Assembly: GCF_000013725.1 (NCBI RefSeq)
Contig: NC_007955.1
Coordinates: 1,891,579 to 1,955,578, forward strand
Direction: 5' to 3'
DNA length: 64,000 nt
Origin: Methanococcoides burtonii DSM 6242
GTDB taxonomy: Archaea > Halobacteriota > Methanosarcinia > Methanosarcinales > Methanosarcinaceae
The position numbers were made by a program, and so were the translations under genes. A model generated the notes under the pieces. The model was given only the letters and a program-made list of their open reading frames with translations. It did not search any database and had not been told where the DNA came from. Shown piece by piece: positions 50,511 to 59,588 of the stretch (within the stretch, counting starts at the first letter, position 1; the number at the start of each line of letters is the position of its first letter).

Positions 50511-52175
50511 TTAGAATGGTTTACTGATTCCTAATTCTTCACAGAAACCGGCGATGTTTTCATCGATTTTGGACATTTTTTCGTCGAGTTCAAGCAGACT
50601 GGCAGCCACAGCATCAATGTCGATGGGCTCTTCTTCTTCAAAGGTGTCCACATATCTTGGAATATTGAGATTGTAATCGTTCTCTTTGATCTCATCAAGG
50701 CTTGCAACGTGGCTGTATTTCTCAATTTCCTTGCGGTTGCGGTAGGTGTCCACTATCTTGTCAATGTCGCATGGGCGTAATTGGTTTTGAGTTTTTACCT
50801 TCTCGTAATCCTGACTTGCATCGATGAACAGAATATCATCGGGATTCTCACGGCACTTCTTAAAGACCAGAACACAGGTTGGGATACTGGTTCCATAGAA
50901 AACATTGGCAGGCAGACCAATAACAGCATCAAGGTAATTCTTCTCTTCGATGAGGAACTGGCGGATATGTCCCTCTGCTGCACCACGGAAAAGCACACCG
51001 TGGGGCAGGACAATGGCCATACTGCCATTCTCTGCTAAGTGGTGGATCATGTGCTGTACAAAAGCATAATCCGCCTTACTTTTAGGTGCAAGTTTGCCAT
51101 ACTGGGAAAAACGCTCATCACTGCTAAAAAGCGGATTAGCACTCCACTGGGCAGAAAAAGGCGGATTAGCAACAATAGCCTCAAACTGCATCCCTAAATG
51201 TTGTGGATACTCCAGAGTATCCTCCTGCTTAATATCGAACTTACGATAATGCACATTATGCAAGATCATATTCATTCTCGCAAGATTGTAAGTAGTACGA
51301 TTAAGCTCCTGACCATAAAAAGCACTAACATCCTCCACTTCACGAGCAACCCTTAAAAGCAGGGAACCAGAGCCACAAGTAGGATCATAAACCGACCTCA
51401 ACCTCTTCTTACCGGTAGTCACCAACTTAGCAAGAATAGTACTGACCTGCTGAGGAGTATAGAACTCACCAGCCTTCTTTCCCGCTCCACTGGCAAACTG
51501 CCCGATCAAATACTCATAAGCATCACCCAGAACATCAAGCTCCGTATGCTCAAGCTGGAAATCGATCTTATCAAGATGGGAAAGCACCTTAGAGATCAAA
51601 GCATTCCTGGCAGCCGGAGTCTTCCCAAGTTTGCTGCTATTGAGATCCATATCCTCAAAAAGATTCTCAAAATCATCCTCACTCTCAGTTCCCATAGTCG
51701 AAGACTGAATATTATTCAAAATACCCTGCAGGTCCTCAAGAATAAACTCATCACCATAAGATGACTCTGCAACTGCCATAGCGTTCTGCCCGGTAACAAA
51801 CGGCTCAACACTCAGTGAAGAATTGGAATAATTAGAAGAGCCAGAAGAAGCAGAATAACTGGAAGAACCACGCCTGGCAACTTCACTGAACAGCTCAGAA
51901 GGCTTCAAAAAATAACCCAGTTTCTCAACAGAAGCCTCGGAAATAGCCTCGATAAACTCCTTCCCAAGTTCAGTATCCTCTTTAATATCCTTAAAAGCAA
52001 TTCCATCCGGCTTTAGGATCTCATCAGCATAAATTTCGATCTTATTAGAAAGATACTTGTAAAAAATAAAACCCAGAATATAATCACGAAACTCATCCGC
52101 ATTCATTTTTCCACGCAACTCATTAGCGATATTCCAGAGTTGCTGCTCAAGTTGTTTTTTGTGATCTATACTCAT
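50511..52175 (-). CDS. hsdM: type I restriction enzyme, methyltransferase subunit
   Basis: Start ATG 52175 (MSIDHKKQLEQQLW) fits the family and lies after a TATA box at about 52233-52249; the frame is open to 52211. The 554-residue protein has the N-terminal HsdM helical domain, GEFYTPQQVS, SAM-binding DPTCGSGSLLL and catalytic NPPF (ANPPFSAQW), the N6-adenine methylase signature. A Ser/Tyr-rich insert (about 115-130) is unusual. First gene of the operon. Confidence 0.93.
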   Translation of the reverse strand: MSIDHKKQLEQQLWNIANELRGKMNADEFRDYILGFIFYKYLSNKIEIYADEILKPDGIAFKDIKEDTELGKEFIEAISEASVEKLGYFLKPSELFSEVARRGSSSYSASSGSSNYSNSSLSVEPFVTGQNAMAVAESSYGDEFILEDLQGILNNIQSSTMGTESEDDFENLFEDMDLNSSKLGKTPAARNALISKVLSHLDKIDFQLEHTELDVLGDAYEYLIGQFASGAGKKAGEFYTPQQVSTILAKLVTTGKKRLRSVYDPTCGSGSLLLRVAREVEDVSAFYGQELNRTTYNLARMNMILHNVHYRKFDIKQEDTLEYPQHLGMQFEAIVANPPFSAQWSANPLFSSDERFSQYGKLAPKSKADYAFVQHMIHHLAENGSMAIVLPHGVLFRGAAEGHIRQFLIEEKNYLDAVIGLPANVFYGTSIPTCVLVFKKCRENPDDILFIDASQDYEKVKTQNQLRPCDIDKIVDTYRNRKEIEKYSHVASLDEIKENDYNLNIPRYVDTFEEEEPIDIDAVAASLLELDEKMSKIDENIAGFCEELGISKPF

Positions 52176-52392
52176 AAATTCCAATTCCGTGTTCTTCCAA
52201 GAATAAAACAATTGTCAATACAATATCTCACTAATTATATAGTATATATCATTAGAACTTAAGATTTTTACCTAAAGAGAATTGCTTTTAACTTTAATTT
52301 TTCGCGTCATTGTTCTGTTTTCCACCCACACATTTTAAATATCATTGTAGCATTTACAATTTGTTTTCTAATGTATTCATGGATCTATTAAC

Positions 52393-52683
52393 GTGAGCAA
52401 AATAAGATCAGAATGGACAATAGTTGGACTTATGGTATTCTTTACCATACTTGTTTTTACATATCACATAGGCCAGCTATTATGGGGGATCATTGCAATA
52501 GCTATTCTTTTCTGGGTATTCATGTTATTTGACTGCCTCCAGAGGAATGCAGATGATTTTCCACACAAAGGAGATACTGATAAACTGATCTGGTCGCTTG
52601 TCCTAATTTTTCTGACTTTCATAGGTGCGGTGCTGTATTATTATCTTGTAAGGATACAGGTTCGTGAGGTTGATCAATTATGA
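52393..52683 (+). CDS. small PLDc_N-type membrane protein
   Basis: A 96-residue protein from GTG 52393, closely similar to the 44265 product (IGQLLWGIIAIAILFWVFMLFDCLQRN; KLIWSLVLIFLTFIGAVLYYYLV). Its stop overlaps the next ATG by 4 bases (ATGA). Likely a small membrane-spanning partner protein; function unknown. Confidence 0.65.
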   Translation: MSKIRSEWTIVGLMVFFTILVFTYHIGQLLWGIIAIAILFWVFMLFDCLQRNADDFPHKGDTDKLIWSLVLIFLTFIGAVLYYYLVRIQVREVDQL

Positions 52684-52928
52684 TCCCAGAAGTTCAGGAT
52701 TTAATGCACAATATCGCAAAATATCTTTCTCGCAGATATGCAAGTGCATTATTTGGGTTGTTGTTGGTTGTTACAATTTTATACTATTACATGGAGTATT
52801 TTTATCCAAATAAATATGACCTGTTGTTTATGCTTACAGGACAGATCATTGGTAGTGTCCTTTTTGGGTTGGCAATAATTGCTATGATCGCTTTTATTCT
52901 ATTATTATTTAGAAAAGTCAATAAGTAA
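52680..52928 (+). CDS. small two-helix membrane protein
   Basis: An 82-residue protein: amphipathic N terminus MIPEVQDLMHNIAKYLSRRYA, then helices at about 24-41 and 50-78. The N-terminal 40 bases of coding DNA recur at the start of the chimera at 26972, and this copy appears to be the intact form. Confidence 0.55.
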   Translation: MIPEVQDLMHNIAKYLSRRYASALFGLLLVVTILYYYMEYFYPNKYDLLFMLTGQIIGSVLFGLAIIAMIAFILLLFRKVNK

Positions 52929-52945
52929 TATTGGGGGAATTCATC

Positions 52946-53134
52946 ATGAAACTATTTAGAAAAATATACCGTACATTACCACTCATACTGGCACTATATA
53001 ATGGTTATCAAGCGTGGTTTTATTATAATCTGAGCTTAACGTTGGTATACCTCACATTGATACTTGTGGTGGTAGTTGGTTTAACAGACCCAATCATTAA
53101 AAGAAAACAACTCACAGGAATCAAAATTAAGTAA
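52946..53134 (+). CDS. small two-helix membrane protein
   Basis: ATG 52946 with GGGGGA about 7 bases upstream is preferred to TTG 52931. The 62-residue protein (two helices, YNGYQAWFYYNLSLTLVYLTLILV) is a relative of the 26568 product. With the two genes before it, it forms a compact three-gene unit. Confidence 0.52.
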   Translation: MKLFRKIYRTLPLILALYNGYQAWFYYNLSLTLVYLTLILVVVVGLTDPIIKRKQLTGIKIK

Positions 53135-53255
53135 GTACCATCTAAAGTGTAATATTATTGTGATCTTTGCTCTGTGTGTATCTTTCGTATGGGCAGTTCT
53201 GAATTATGATCAAAAGTGGTAACCTGTTATTAGTATACTTTAAAGTGGTGTTAAA

Positions 53256-54113
53256 ATAAACAAAAATATAATTTTAGTATTACTCTCCCTGTTGGTGCTG
53301 GTAATTCTTGCGGGTTTTGCTTTATTGGTCGATTTCCATAATTCTGGTCTTCAGGAACCACCTCTTGCAGATATGGGTTCTGAAAATCTGTTCATTGAAG
53401 CTCATGCTCCAGATGTTTTAGATAAATACCCTGTTTATAGGGTGCTGAATGAGAGTGTTATCCATGAAGAGAACTCGAATCGTTATCGTATTCGAAGTTC
53501 AGTCCCAGATGAAGAAGAAGCAAAAGAACTGGCAGATTCCTATTTGACCTCGATCGATGAATTGCCTGATGATTCTTACATCGATAGGGTACATACAACG
53601 CAGATAGAATACCTCAATAATGAAAGCAGGTCGATTGTTATAGATTCTGTTGTTCCCATGTTTGTGGAAGTCTCATACAGTCGTCTCATTGATGGTTATC
53701 CGGTGGTGGGTCCGGGAGATTCGATTTCCGTGTGTTTTGGTGATGATGGGGAAGTTCTGTCCTTCTCCAAGACCTGGAGGGAGTTAGAGAGGTCGGGAGA
53801 TGTGGCGATAGTTCCTGTTGAGGTGGCTATTAAAAGATTGAACGATGGAAACGGTGTTCTAAGGTCTGGAAATTTTATAGGATCGGTATCTTATGTGGAT
53901 GAGATACAGGTCGGATACTTTTCGGATATTTCTGGTGCAGATCAGGAATTTTACTATCCGGTATGGGTTTTTAGAGGAACTGATAGTTGTGGAAATCCTG
54001 CCGAAAAATATGTTAGTGCAACAGAAGAAATATATCAGCAAGCGGTTGGGGTGGGGGACGAATACATAGATGGTTTCTATTATTCACTTGATGAAGAAGA
54101 ACTAATAGTTTGA
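53256..54113 (+). CDS. membrane-anchored extracellular protein, start codon uncertain
   Basis: The open frame begins after TAA at 53241 and encodes a plausible signal-anchor (INKNIILVLLSLLVLVILAGFALLV) from an ATA codon at 53256, but no ATG, GTG or TTG is available there; the first usable start is TTG 53292, which trims the anchor and has no ribosome-binding site. The roughly 260-residue outer part has two alpha/beta repeats (EEAKELADSYL; LIDGYPVVGPGDSISVCFGDDGEVLSF) reminiscent of YycI/PepSY-type domains. Either ATA is used, or the start codon was lost. Confidence 0.5.
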   Translation: MNKNIILVLLSLLVLVILAGFALLVDFHNSGLQEPPLADMGSENLFIEAHAPDVLDKYPVYRVLNESVIHEENSNRYRIRSSVPDEEEAKELADSYLTSIDELPDDSYIDRVHTTQIEYLNNESRSIVIDSVVPMFVEVSYSRLIDGYPVVGPGDSISVCFGDDGEVLSFSKTWRELERSGDVAIVPVEVAIKRLNDGNGVLRSGNFIGSVSYVDEIQVGYFSDISGADQEFYYPVWVFRGTDSCGNPAEKYVSATEEIYQQAVGVGDEYIDGFYYSLDEEELIV

Positions 54114-54139
54114 TTATCTCCCTTTCCTGTCTCGATGCC

Positions 54140-54147
54140 TTTAAAAA
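54140..54147 (+). promoter_or_regulatory. TATA-like element of metF
   Basis: TTTAAAAA 25-32 bases before the ATG at 54172 suggests a leaderless metF-thiC-cofE transcript with its own promoter at the island's right edge. Confidence 0.35.
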
Positions 54148-54171
54148 CAAATCCCCCATATTTATCCCACG

Positions 54172-55056
54172 ATGCTTTCAACTTTCAACGATGTCCTCAA
54201 CTCAGACCGCTTCATTGTGACCGCTGAGGTGGCACCTCCAAAGGGTACTGACATTTCGGCTACACTTGAGGATGCAGAACTTATCAGAGGGTTGGTGGAT
54301 GCCATCAACATCACGGACAATCAGCGTGCGGTAATGCGCATGAGTCCTATCGCTGTCGGCAAACTGCTCATGGATGCAGGGCATGAAGTGATAGTGCAGC
54401 TCACCTGTCGTGACCGCAATAGATTGGCATTACAATCTGATATTCTGGCGGCATCGGCTCTGGGTATTGAGAATCTCTGTGTGATGACAGGGGATTATAC
54501 CACCAAAGGTGACCACGTGGGCGCAAAGGCCGTTTATGATCTGGATTCTGTGCAGCTTCTCTCCCTTATCACTAAGATGATGGGTGGGTCTGATATGGCA
54601 GGCAATGAGCTTGCAGGTGCTCCGTCTTTCACTGTTGGTGCAGTTTCCAATACCGATGTGACAAAACGGATGCAGATGCTCAAGCTTAAGAAAAAGATAA
54701 ATGCCGGTGCCCGGTTCATTCAGACACAGGCGGTCTATGACGTTGAAAGTTTTAAGGATTTCAGTGACCTTATGGGTCAAATAGGTCCGAACGTTCTGGT
54801 CCTGGCCGGTATAATTCCTCTCAGGTCTGCCGCAATGGCACATTTTATGAACAATAACATTCCTGGAATACGGGTCGGGGATGAACTTATAAAGCGCATG
54901 GAAAATGCAAAGGACCCGATACAGGAAGGGCTTGAGATAGCTGCCGAAAGTATCCTTGAACTTCGGGATCTGTGCAGGGGCATTCATCTTATGCCCATCG
55001 GCGGTCATGGCAATACACAAAGGCTTCTTGAGATGGCAGGCCTTGATAACAGATAA
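54172..55056 (+). CDS. metF: methylenetetrahydrofolate reductase, catalytic subunit
   Basis: A 294-residue TIM-barrel MetF with FIVTAEVAPPKGTD (catalytic Glu), NITDNQRAVMRMSP, CVMTGDY and GARFIQTQAVYD. It forms methyl-THF and probably works with MetV as in acetogens. The metV genes lie at 23469 and 32113, so an insertion of about 30 kb between ancestral neighbours is likely. thiC follows after 31 bases. Confidence 0.9.
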   Translation: MLSTFNDVLNSDRFIVTAEVAPPKGTDISATLEDAELIRGLVDAINITDNQRAVMRMSPIAVGKLLMDAGHEVIVQLTCRDRNRLALQSDILAASALGIENLCVMTGDYTTKGDHVGAKAVYDLDSVQLLSLITKMMGGSDMAGNELAGAPSFTVGAVSNTDVTKRMQMLKLKKKINAGARFIQTQAVYDVESFKDFSDLMGQIGPNVLVLAGIIPLRSAAMAHFMNNNIPGIRVGDELIKRMENAKDPIQEGLEIAAESILELRDLCRGIHLMPIGGHGNTQRLLEMAGLDNR

Positions 55057-55087
55057 TACATAAAAACGATTTTAAGAGTCGAATACT

Positions 55088-56335
55088 ATGAGACCCACAC
55101 AGGTAGAATACGCAAAGAACGGTACGATAACCCCGGAAATGGAATATGTGGCCGAACACGAGTCCATTTATGTGGAAACTGTAATGTCAAGGGTTGCAGA
55201 TGGCAGCCTTGTAATAATGGTTCGTGATGGCTGTCCTCCGGTAGCTATTGGAAGAGGGGCTAAGACGAAGATTAATGTCAATCTCGGAACCTCTTCTGCG
55301 AGCATCGATCCCGATGCTGAACTGGAAAAAGTGAAGATCGCGGAAAAATACGGTGCAGATACCATAACGGACCTGTCAATGGGTGGCGATATCTCTGCTA
55401 TAAGGAAAATTGTCTTTGATAACACCACTTTACCTATCACAACCGTGCCGGTTTATCAGGCGGTCGTTGAGTGTGGGATGAAGGATACCTCCAGCGACGA
55501 TGTGCTTTCCTATCTTAAGAAACAGGTCGATGAAGGTGTCAGTTCTGTTGTGGTCCATTGTGTGGAAAAGCAGATGCTTGAAAAGCTCAAAGGTACAGGA
55601 CGTATCATGGGTATGGTCTCAAAGGGCGGTTCCTTCACCAGTGTTCTTATGCTGAAGGACGGTTGTGAGAACCCCTATCTTGAGAATTTCGATGAGGTCC
55701 TTTCTATACTAAAGAAGAACGATGTCGTACTCTCCCTTGGAAATACAATGCGTAGTGGCTGTGTCCATGATGTGTGTGATAATCCGCAGATGATGGAGAT
55801 AAGGACGAACGCAAAACTTGCAAAGCAGGCTAATGAGGCTGGTGTCCAGGTTATCATCGAGGGCATGGGCGGTCATGTGCAGGCGAATGATATCGTTCCA
55901 CATATTCAGGCACACCGTGCTCTTTCCGATTTCCCTCTCTTTGTGGCAGGGCCATTGCCTACTGATGTTGGTATGGGCTATGATCACATCTCTGGAGCAG
56001 TCGGTGCGAGCATTGCAAGTGGCAATGGTGCTGATTATCTTTGTTACATAACTCCGGCAGAACATCTTTCCCTTCCAACACCTGAGCAAGTGCGTGAAGG
56101 CCTTATTGCTTTCAAGATCGCGGCACATATAGGTGATTCCATGAAATATGGTCTCGATGAACGGGACAAATTGCTTGCTGACAGGCGTGCCAATTTCGAT
56201 TGGGAAGGGCAGATGGCACTGGCACTGGACCCTGACAAACCAAAGGGAATGTGTCCCATGACAGGTCCCTGTTCAATGTGTGGGGAATATTGTGCCATCA
56301 AGATAATGGCTGATTATTTGTCGGAAGGTGTCTGA
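55088..56335 (+). CDS. thiC: phosphomethylpyrimidine synthase (HMP-P synthase)
   Basis: A 415-residue radical-SAM enzyme with the C-terminal cluster motif CSMCGEYC preceded by MCPMTGP (about 390-405), and conserved GADTITDLSMGGDI and EGMGGHVQAN. It rearranges AIR to the thiamine pyrimidine. It is of the shorter archaeal length. The stop TGA overlaps the region of the cofE start. Confidence 0.93.
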   Translation: MRPTQVEYAKNGTITPEMEYVAEHESIYVETVMSRVADGSLVIMVRDGCPPVAIGRGAKTKINVNLGTSSASIDPDAELEKVKIAEKYGADTITDLSMGGDISAIRKIVFDNTTLPITTVPVYQAVVECGMKDTSSDDVLSYLKKQVDEGVSSVVVHCVEKQMLEKLKGTGRIMGMVSKGGSFTSVLMLKDGCENPYLENFDEVLSILKKNDVVLSLGNTMRSGCVHDVCDNPQMMEIRTNAKLAKQANEAGVQVIIEGMGGHVQANDIVPHIQAHRALSDFPLFVAGPLPTDVGMGYDHISGAVGASIASGNGADYLCYITPAEHLSLPTPEQVREGLIAFKIAAHIGDSMKYGLDERDKLLADRRANFDWEGQMALALDPDKPKGMCPMTGPCSMCGEYCAIKIMADYLSEGV

Positions 56336-56339
56336 ATTG

Positions 56340-57113
56340 GTGTCAGAGCTCCCCTCTATACAGATGCTCGGTATCCGAACTTCTCTCATCGGGGTAGGTG
56401 ACGATATGGTGAAAGTACTATGTGATGCACTCGAAAAGCATGGGGTATTTCTGGAAGATCGCGATATTCTCGTTCTTGCCGAATCTGCAGTAGCAACTGC
56501 AGAAGGTCGTTTGGTGAACTTATCGTCTGTGGTTCCGGGTAAAATTGCAGAAGAACTTGCAGGCAATTATTGTCTTGATCCCAGGGAAATGGAGCTCGTT
56601 CTTTGTGAATGTGATGAGGTCATAGGGGGTGTACCGGGAGCTGCTCTTACTCTGACCAATGGCACATTATCTCCTAATGCAGGTATTGACGGTTCCAATG
56701 CACCTGAAGGGCATGTTGTACTTTTGCCCAAGGATGCTCAGAGAAGTGCTGCTGACATCAGGAAGGGAATTGAAGAGTACTCTGCATGTCATGTGGGTGT
56801 TATCATTGGTGATAGCCGCACCCAGCCTTTGCGGCTTGGGTGTATGGGAGTTGCACTTGGTACTTCAGGTATGGTCCCGGTCGAAGATGCACGGGGCTCG
56901 CATGACCTTTTTGGAAAACCTCTACATATAACACGCAAGGCGGTTGCGGATAATCTGGTATCTGCTGCCCAGCTTTTGATGGGCGAGGCAGATGAATGTA
57001 TTCCATGTGTGCTCATTCGCGGAGCTCCTGTGGAAATGTGTGAAGGGTCTGAGGAGATGCCACTGTTCACACCGGAAGAGTGTATGTATTACAGTAATAT
57101 AAAAAGGACTTGA
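56340..57113 (+). CDS. cofE: coenzyme F420-0:L-glutamate ligase
   Basis: A protein of about 257 residues with LAESAVATAEGRLVNL, IDGSNAPEGHVVLLPKD, VIIGDSRTQPLRLGCMGVALG and IPCVLIRG, typical of CofE, which adds the glutamates of coenzyme F420. Start is uncertain: GTG 56340 or TTG 56337 follow GGAAGG at 56323-56328, while GTG 56328 overlaps thiC. F420 is a central electron carrier of methanogens. Confidence 0.9.
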   Translation: MSELPSIQMLGIRTSLIGVGDDMVKVLCDALEKHGVFLEDRDILVLAESAVATAEGRLVNLSSVVPGKIAEELAGNYCLDPREMELVLCECDEVIGGVPGAALTLTNGTLSPNAGIDGSNAPEGHVVLLPKDAQRSAADIRKGIEEYSACHVGVIIGDSRTQPLRLGCMGVALGTSGMVPVEDARGSHDLFGKPLHITRKAVADNLVSAAQLLMGEADECIPCVLIRGAPVEMCEGSEEMPLFTPEECMYYSNIKRT

Positions 57114-57115
57114 GA

Positions 57116-57586
57116 ATGCCCTTTACCCCCTTCCATCTTGGACCAGCATTCCTTTTAGGAATGGTCTTTAAAAAAAAGATCGATATCATAGCTGTCCTTT
57201 TGGCAAGTGTTGTAATTGATATCAGGGCAACAATTTATCTGTTTCTTGGTCATGAACCACTGCATGGCCCGTTTCATACTTTTATAGGTGCTACTGTTCT
57301 GGCTCTTCTGCTTAGCTATGTGCTAAGTTACATATTTTATCGATTGGGTATGAACATCGAGATGAAGCATATTATTCTTGGTTCGTTGATCGGAGCATGG
57401 AGTCATGTATTTTTGGATTCTTTTCTCTATACAGATATCATACCGTTCTGGCCTATGATGTCAAATCCATTGTTTGGGGCTATCAGTAGTCCCGATATCT
57501 ATGGTCTTTGTGTTCTGTCAGGAATGGCTGGTTTAGGAATCTTTGCTTTCAATTATATGTTTTGCAATCAAAAGTTATTTATGTAA
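57116..57586 (+). CDS. small membrane metal-dependent hydrolase-like protein
   Basis: ATG 57116 (MPFTPFHLGPAFLLG) is the family-like start; the in-frame TTG 57110 overlaps cofE. The 156-residue protein has four membrane segments and conserved His residues (FTPFHLG; GHEPLHGPFHTF; HVFLD) as in YdjM/DUF4184-type putative hydrolases. Reaction unknown. Probably coupled to cofE. Confidence 0.62.
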   Translation: MPFTPFHLGPAFLLGMVFKKKIDIIAVLLASVVIDIRATIYLFLGHEPLHGPFHTFIGATVLALLLSYVLSYIFYRLGMNIEMKHIILGSLIGAWSHVFLDSFLYTDIIPFWPMMSNPLFGAISSPDIYGLCVLSGMAGLGIFAFNYMFCNQKLFM

Positions 57587-57658
57587 TGCAACCAATGGTT
57601 TTGTATAAAGCGTACAATACCGCTAACCTCTAATTTATAATTACAAAGGTGATTTTCA

Positions 57659-57928
57659 ATGAGCAATGTAGTAATAATGGATTTTACAGCAACGTGGTGT
57701 GGGCCTTGCCAGATACAGAAACCTATCCTTGAACAGCTCGAGGGTGAACTGGGGGACAAGGTAGAGTTCAAGATGGTCGATGTTGACCAGAACAATGCCC
57801 TTGCGGGCAAGTATGGGGTCAGTGCAGTACCTACTCTCATCATTGAGAAAGATGGCGAAGTTGTAAAGCGTTATACAGGCGTTACCAGCGCTGACGTCCT
57901 TCGTGCAGAGCTGAATACTCTTATCTGA
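57659..57928 (+). CDS. thioredoxin
   Basis: An 89-residue thioredoxin with active site WCGPCQ (about 15-20) and cis-Pro AVPTLI. GGTGAT precedes the ATG. Short N terminus compared with bacterial thioredoxins but complete fold. Confidence 0.9.
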   Translation: MSNVVIMDFTATWCGPCQIQKPILEQLEGELGDKVEFKMVDVDQNNALAGKYGVSAVPTLIIEKDGEVVKRYTGVTSADVLRAELNTLI

Positions 57929-58024
57929 ACTTTCTTTTCATTAATTCTTCCTCTATTTTTTTATTGTTTCTTCTTCTGACAACATGTAAATAACTTGAAC
58001 TCGTCCATTGCCCAGAGGTATCAT

Positions 58025-59038
58025 TTGAACAGATTTGCAGACATGGGAGTTCTGGCATTCCGCCAGACAAATTCACGAGGAACGTTCAAACCCCATCTTG
58101 CCGTGAAATTTCGGGCAGATGATGAGAACCTTTGCACATTTTCCATCGATTCCACGCGTCTTCCTAATAAACAGCCGCAACCGGATGCTTATCTTGTCAC
58201 TCATGCTCATTCTGACCATAACGGAAAGTCTGCAATGCTCTCTGACCTCTCAGTTTCTACAGAAAAGACAGCTAAAGCACTTGAGATACGTCATGACCGT
58301 GATTTTAAGGGGCGTACTGTAGCATGTGGGGATTCCATCGATATCAATGGTGTTACCGTAAAGACCTATCAGACGGGACATACTGCGGGAGCGGTTGGCT
58401 TCTATTGGGTGAACGATGTGGGTACCCGTATCCTTGTCACCGGGGATGTTAAGGATGCTTCTGCACTGCCAAAATGTGACGTACTGATAACTGAAGCGAA
58501 CTATGGGGATCATTCTGACCCGTCCTGTCATTTTGAGGATGATCTTGAAGGGTTTAGAAATGTCATGGAATGTGGTTCTCAGGTTGCTTTCGGTGCTTAT
58601 GCTTTCGGGAAGGCGCAACGTGCAGTGGAGCTTTTGCGTGGCATTGGCTATCATGGGACTATCGCAATGGAAGAAAAATCATTGCTTCTGACACGCAGCC
58701 TTGTAGATAATGCCGGGGATATAGTGGCCATCGGGGAATGCGATGAAGACGAGGTGTGCATCGTACCGCCTTGGGATTTTAAGAAGTTGCCTCATTCGAT
58801 GAAAAAATATGTGCTGACAGGAAGGCTGGACTATAGTTATCCTGCTTTGCAGGTAAGTGACCATCTTGACGCTAATGGGCTTGCTAAGATGGTGGAAGAT
58901 ATAGATCCTGAGTTGACAATTGTGTATCATCCTTCAGGAGAAAGGCCGGAAAAGTTCGCTTCATATTTGAATAGTGTAGGTAGAGAGGCTGTATCCCTTG
59001 ATCAGGTCAGCAATGTACTGAGTAATGAGTTTCTTTGA
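58025..59038 (+). CDS. metallo-beta-lactamase-fold hydrolase (RNA/DNA-processing exonuclease type)
   Basis: Start TTG 58025 follows AGAGGT (58014-58019) by 5 bases; TTG 57995 lacks a site and ATG 58043 is a shorter option. The 337-residue protein has the metal motif THAHSDHNG (about 60-68), HTAGAVGFYW, GDVKDA and a late LDYSYPALQVSDHLDANG segment as in beta-CASP/Artemis-like exonucleases. Acts in the cytoplasm on nucleic acid, by inference. Confidence 0.72.
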   Translation: MNRFADMGVLAFRQTNSRGTFKPHLAVKFRADDENLCTFSIDSTRLPNKQPQPDAYLVTHAHSDHNGKSAMLSDLSVSTEKTAKALEIRHDRDFKGRTVACGDSIDINGVTVKTYQTGHTAGAVGFYWVNDVGTRILVTGDVKDASALPKCDVLITEANYGDHSDPSCHFEDDLEGFRNVMECGSQVAFGAYAFGKAQRAVELLRGIGYHGTIAMEEKSLLLTRSLVDNAGDIVAIGECDEDEVCIVPPWDFKKLPHSMKKYVLTGRLDYSYPALQVSDHLDANGLAKMVEDIDPELTIVYHPSGERPEKFASYLNSVGREAVSLDQVSNVLSNEFL

Positions 59039-59124
59039 TCATCCTCTCCGCAGGATAAACGTTTATATATGTTCTAATGATTATAACAACCAATCTTAAT
59101 AACTAACTCAGGAGAAGATGCCAA

Positions 59125-59514
59125 TTGAAAAAGGAAAGCAAAGGGAAGTCGGATGGTACCAAAAAGGTAGTTCAGACTGACGCTCCTGCAGTGTCCAAAA
59201 AACCCGCTGCGATCAAAGTAAAAACTCCGGAAGAGCGCAAGGTAGCACATATACAGGGTATAATCAAGACTGCTGTTGCAGCATTCCTTGGTATGATCGC
59301 TGGATTTGGGGCATTTCACCAATTCGGTGCAGGTACCGAAACCAAATGGTATGCAGTACTGGTCATTGTCGGTGTGTTGGCATATTATGCGCAGCGCTTG
59401 ATCTATCCCGCTATCAAGATAAACACGAAAGAGTTCGGACCAAAGGATTGGTTCTATGTTGAATTCATCGTTATCGACTTCTGCCTTGTGACATGGACAT
59501 TGCTGTTGAACTGA
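59125..59514 (+). CDS. archaeal EMC6-like membrane protein
   Basis: A 129-residue protein from TTG 59125 with a Lys/Pro-rich cytosolic N terminus (1-50) and three helices (about 52-70, 76-92, 108-126). The KEFGPKDWFYVEFIVIDFCLVTWTLLLN end fits archaeal EMC6-type proteins, which may aid membrane insertion. The assignment rests on pattern only. Confidence 0.55.
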   Translation: MKKESKGKSDGTKKVVQTDAPAVSKKPAAIKVKTPEERKVAHIQGIIKTAVAAFLGMIAGFGAFHQFGAGTETKWYAVLVIVGVLAYYAQRLIYPAIKINTKEFGPKDWFYVEFIVIDFCLVTWTLLLN

Positions 59515-59588
59515 CAGTATTCATGCTACTTTTTTCTATTGTATTATCAGCTTATTAAATATCCCATTAACAACTTCAGTGATCCATC

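Noticed and set aside
46418-52175. Phase-variable type I restriction locus
   Set aside because: Only one hsdS gene, no inverted hsdS fragments, no recombinase and no long simple repeat were seen.
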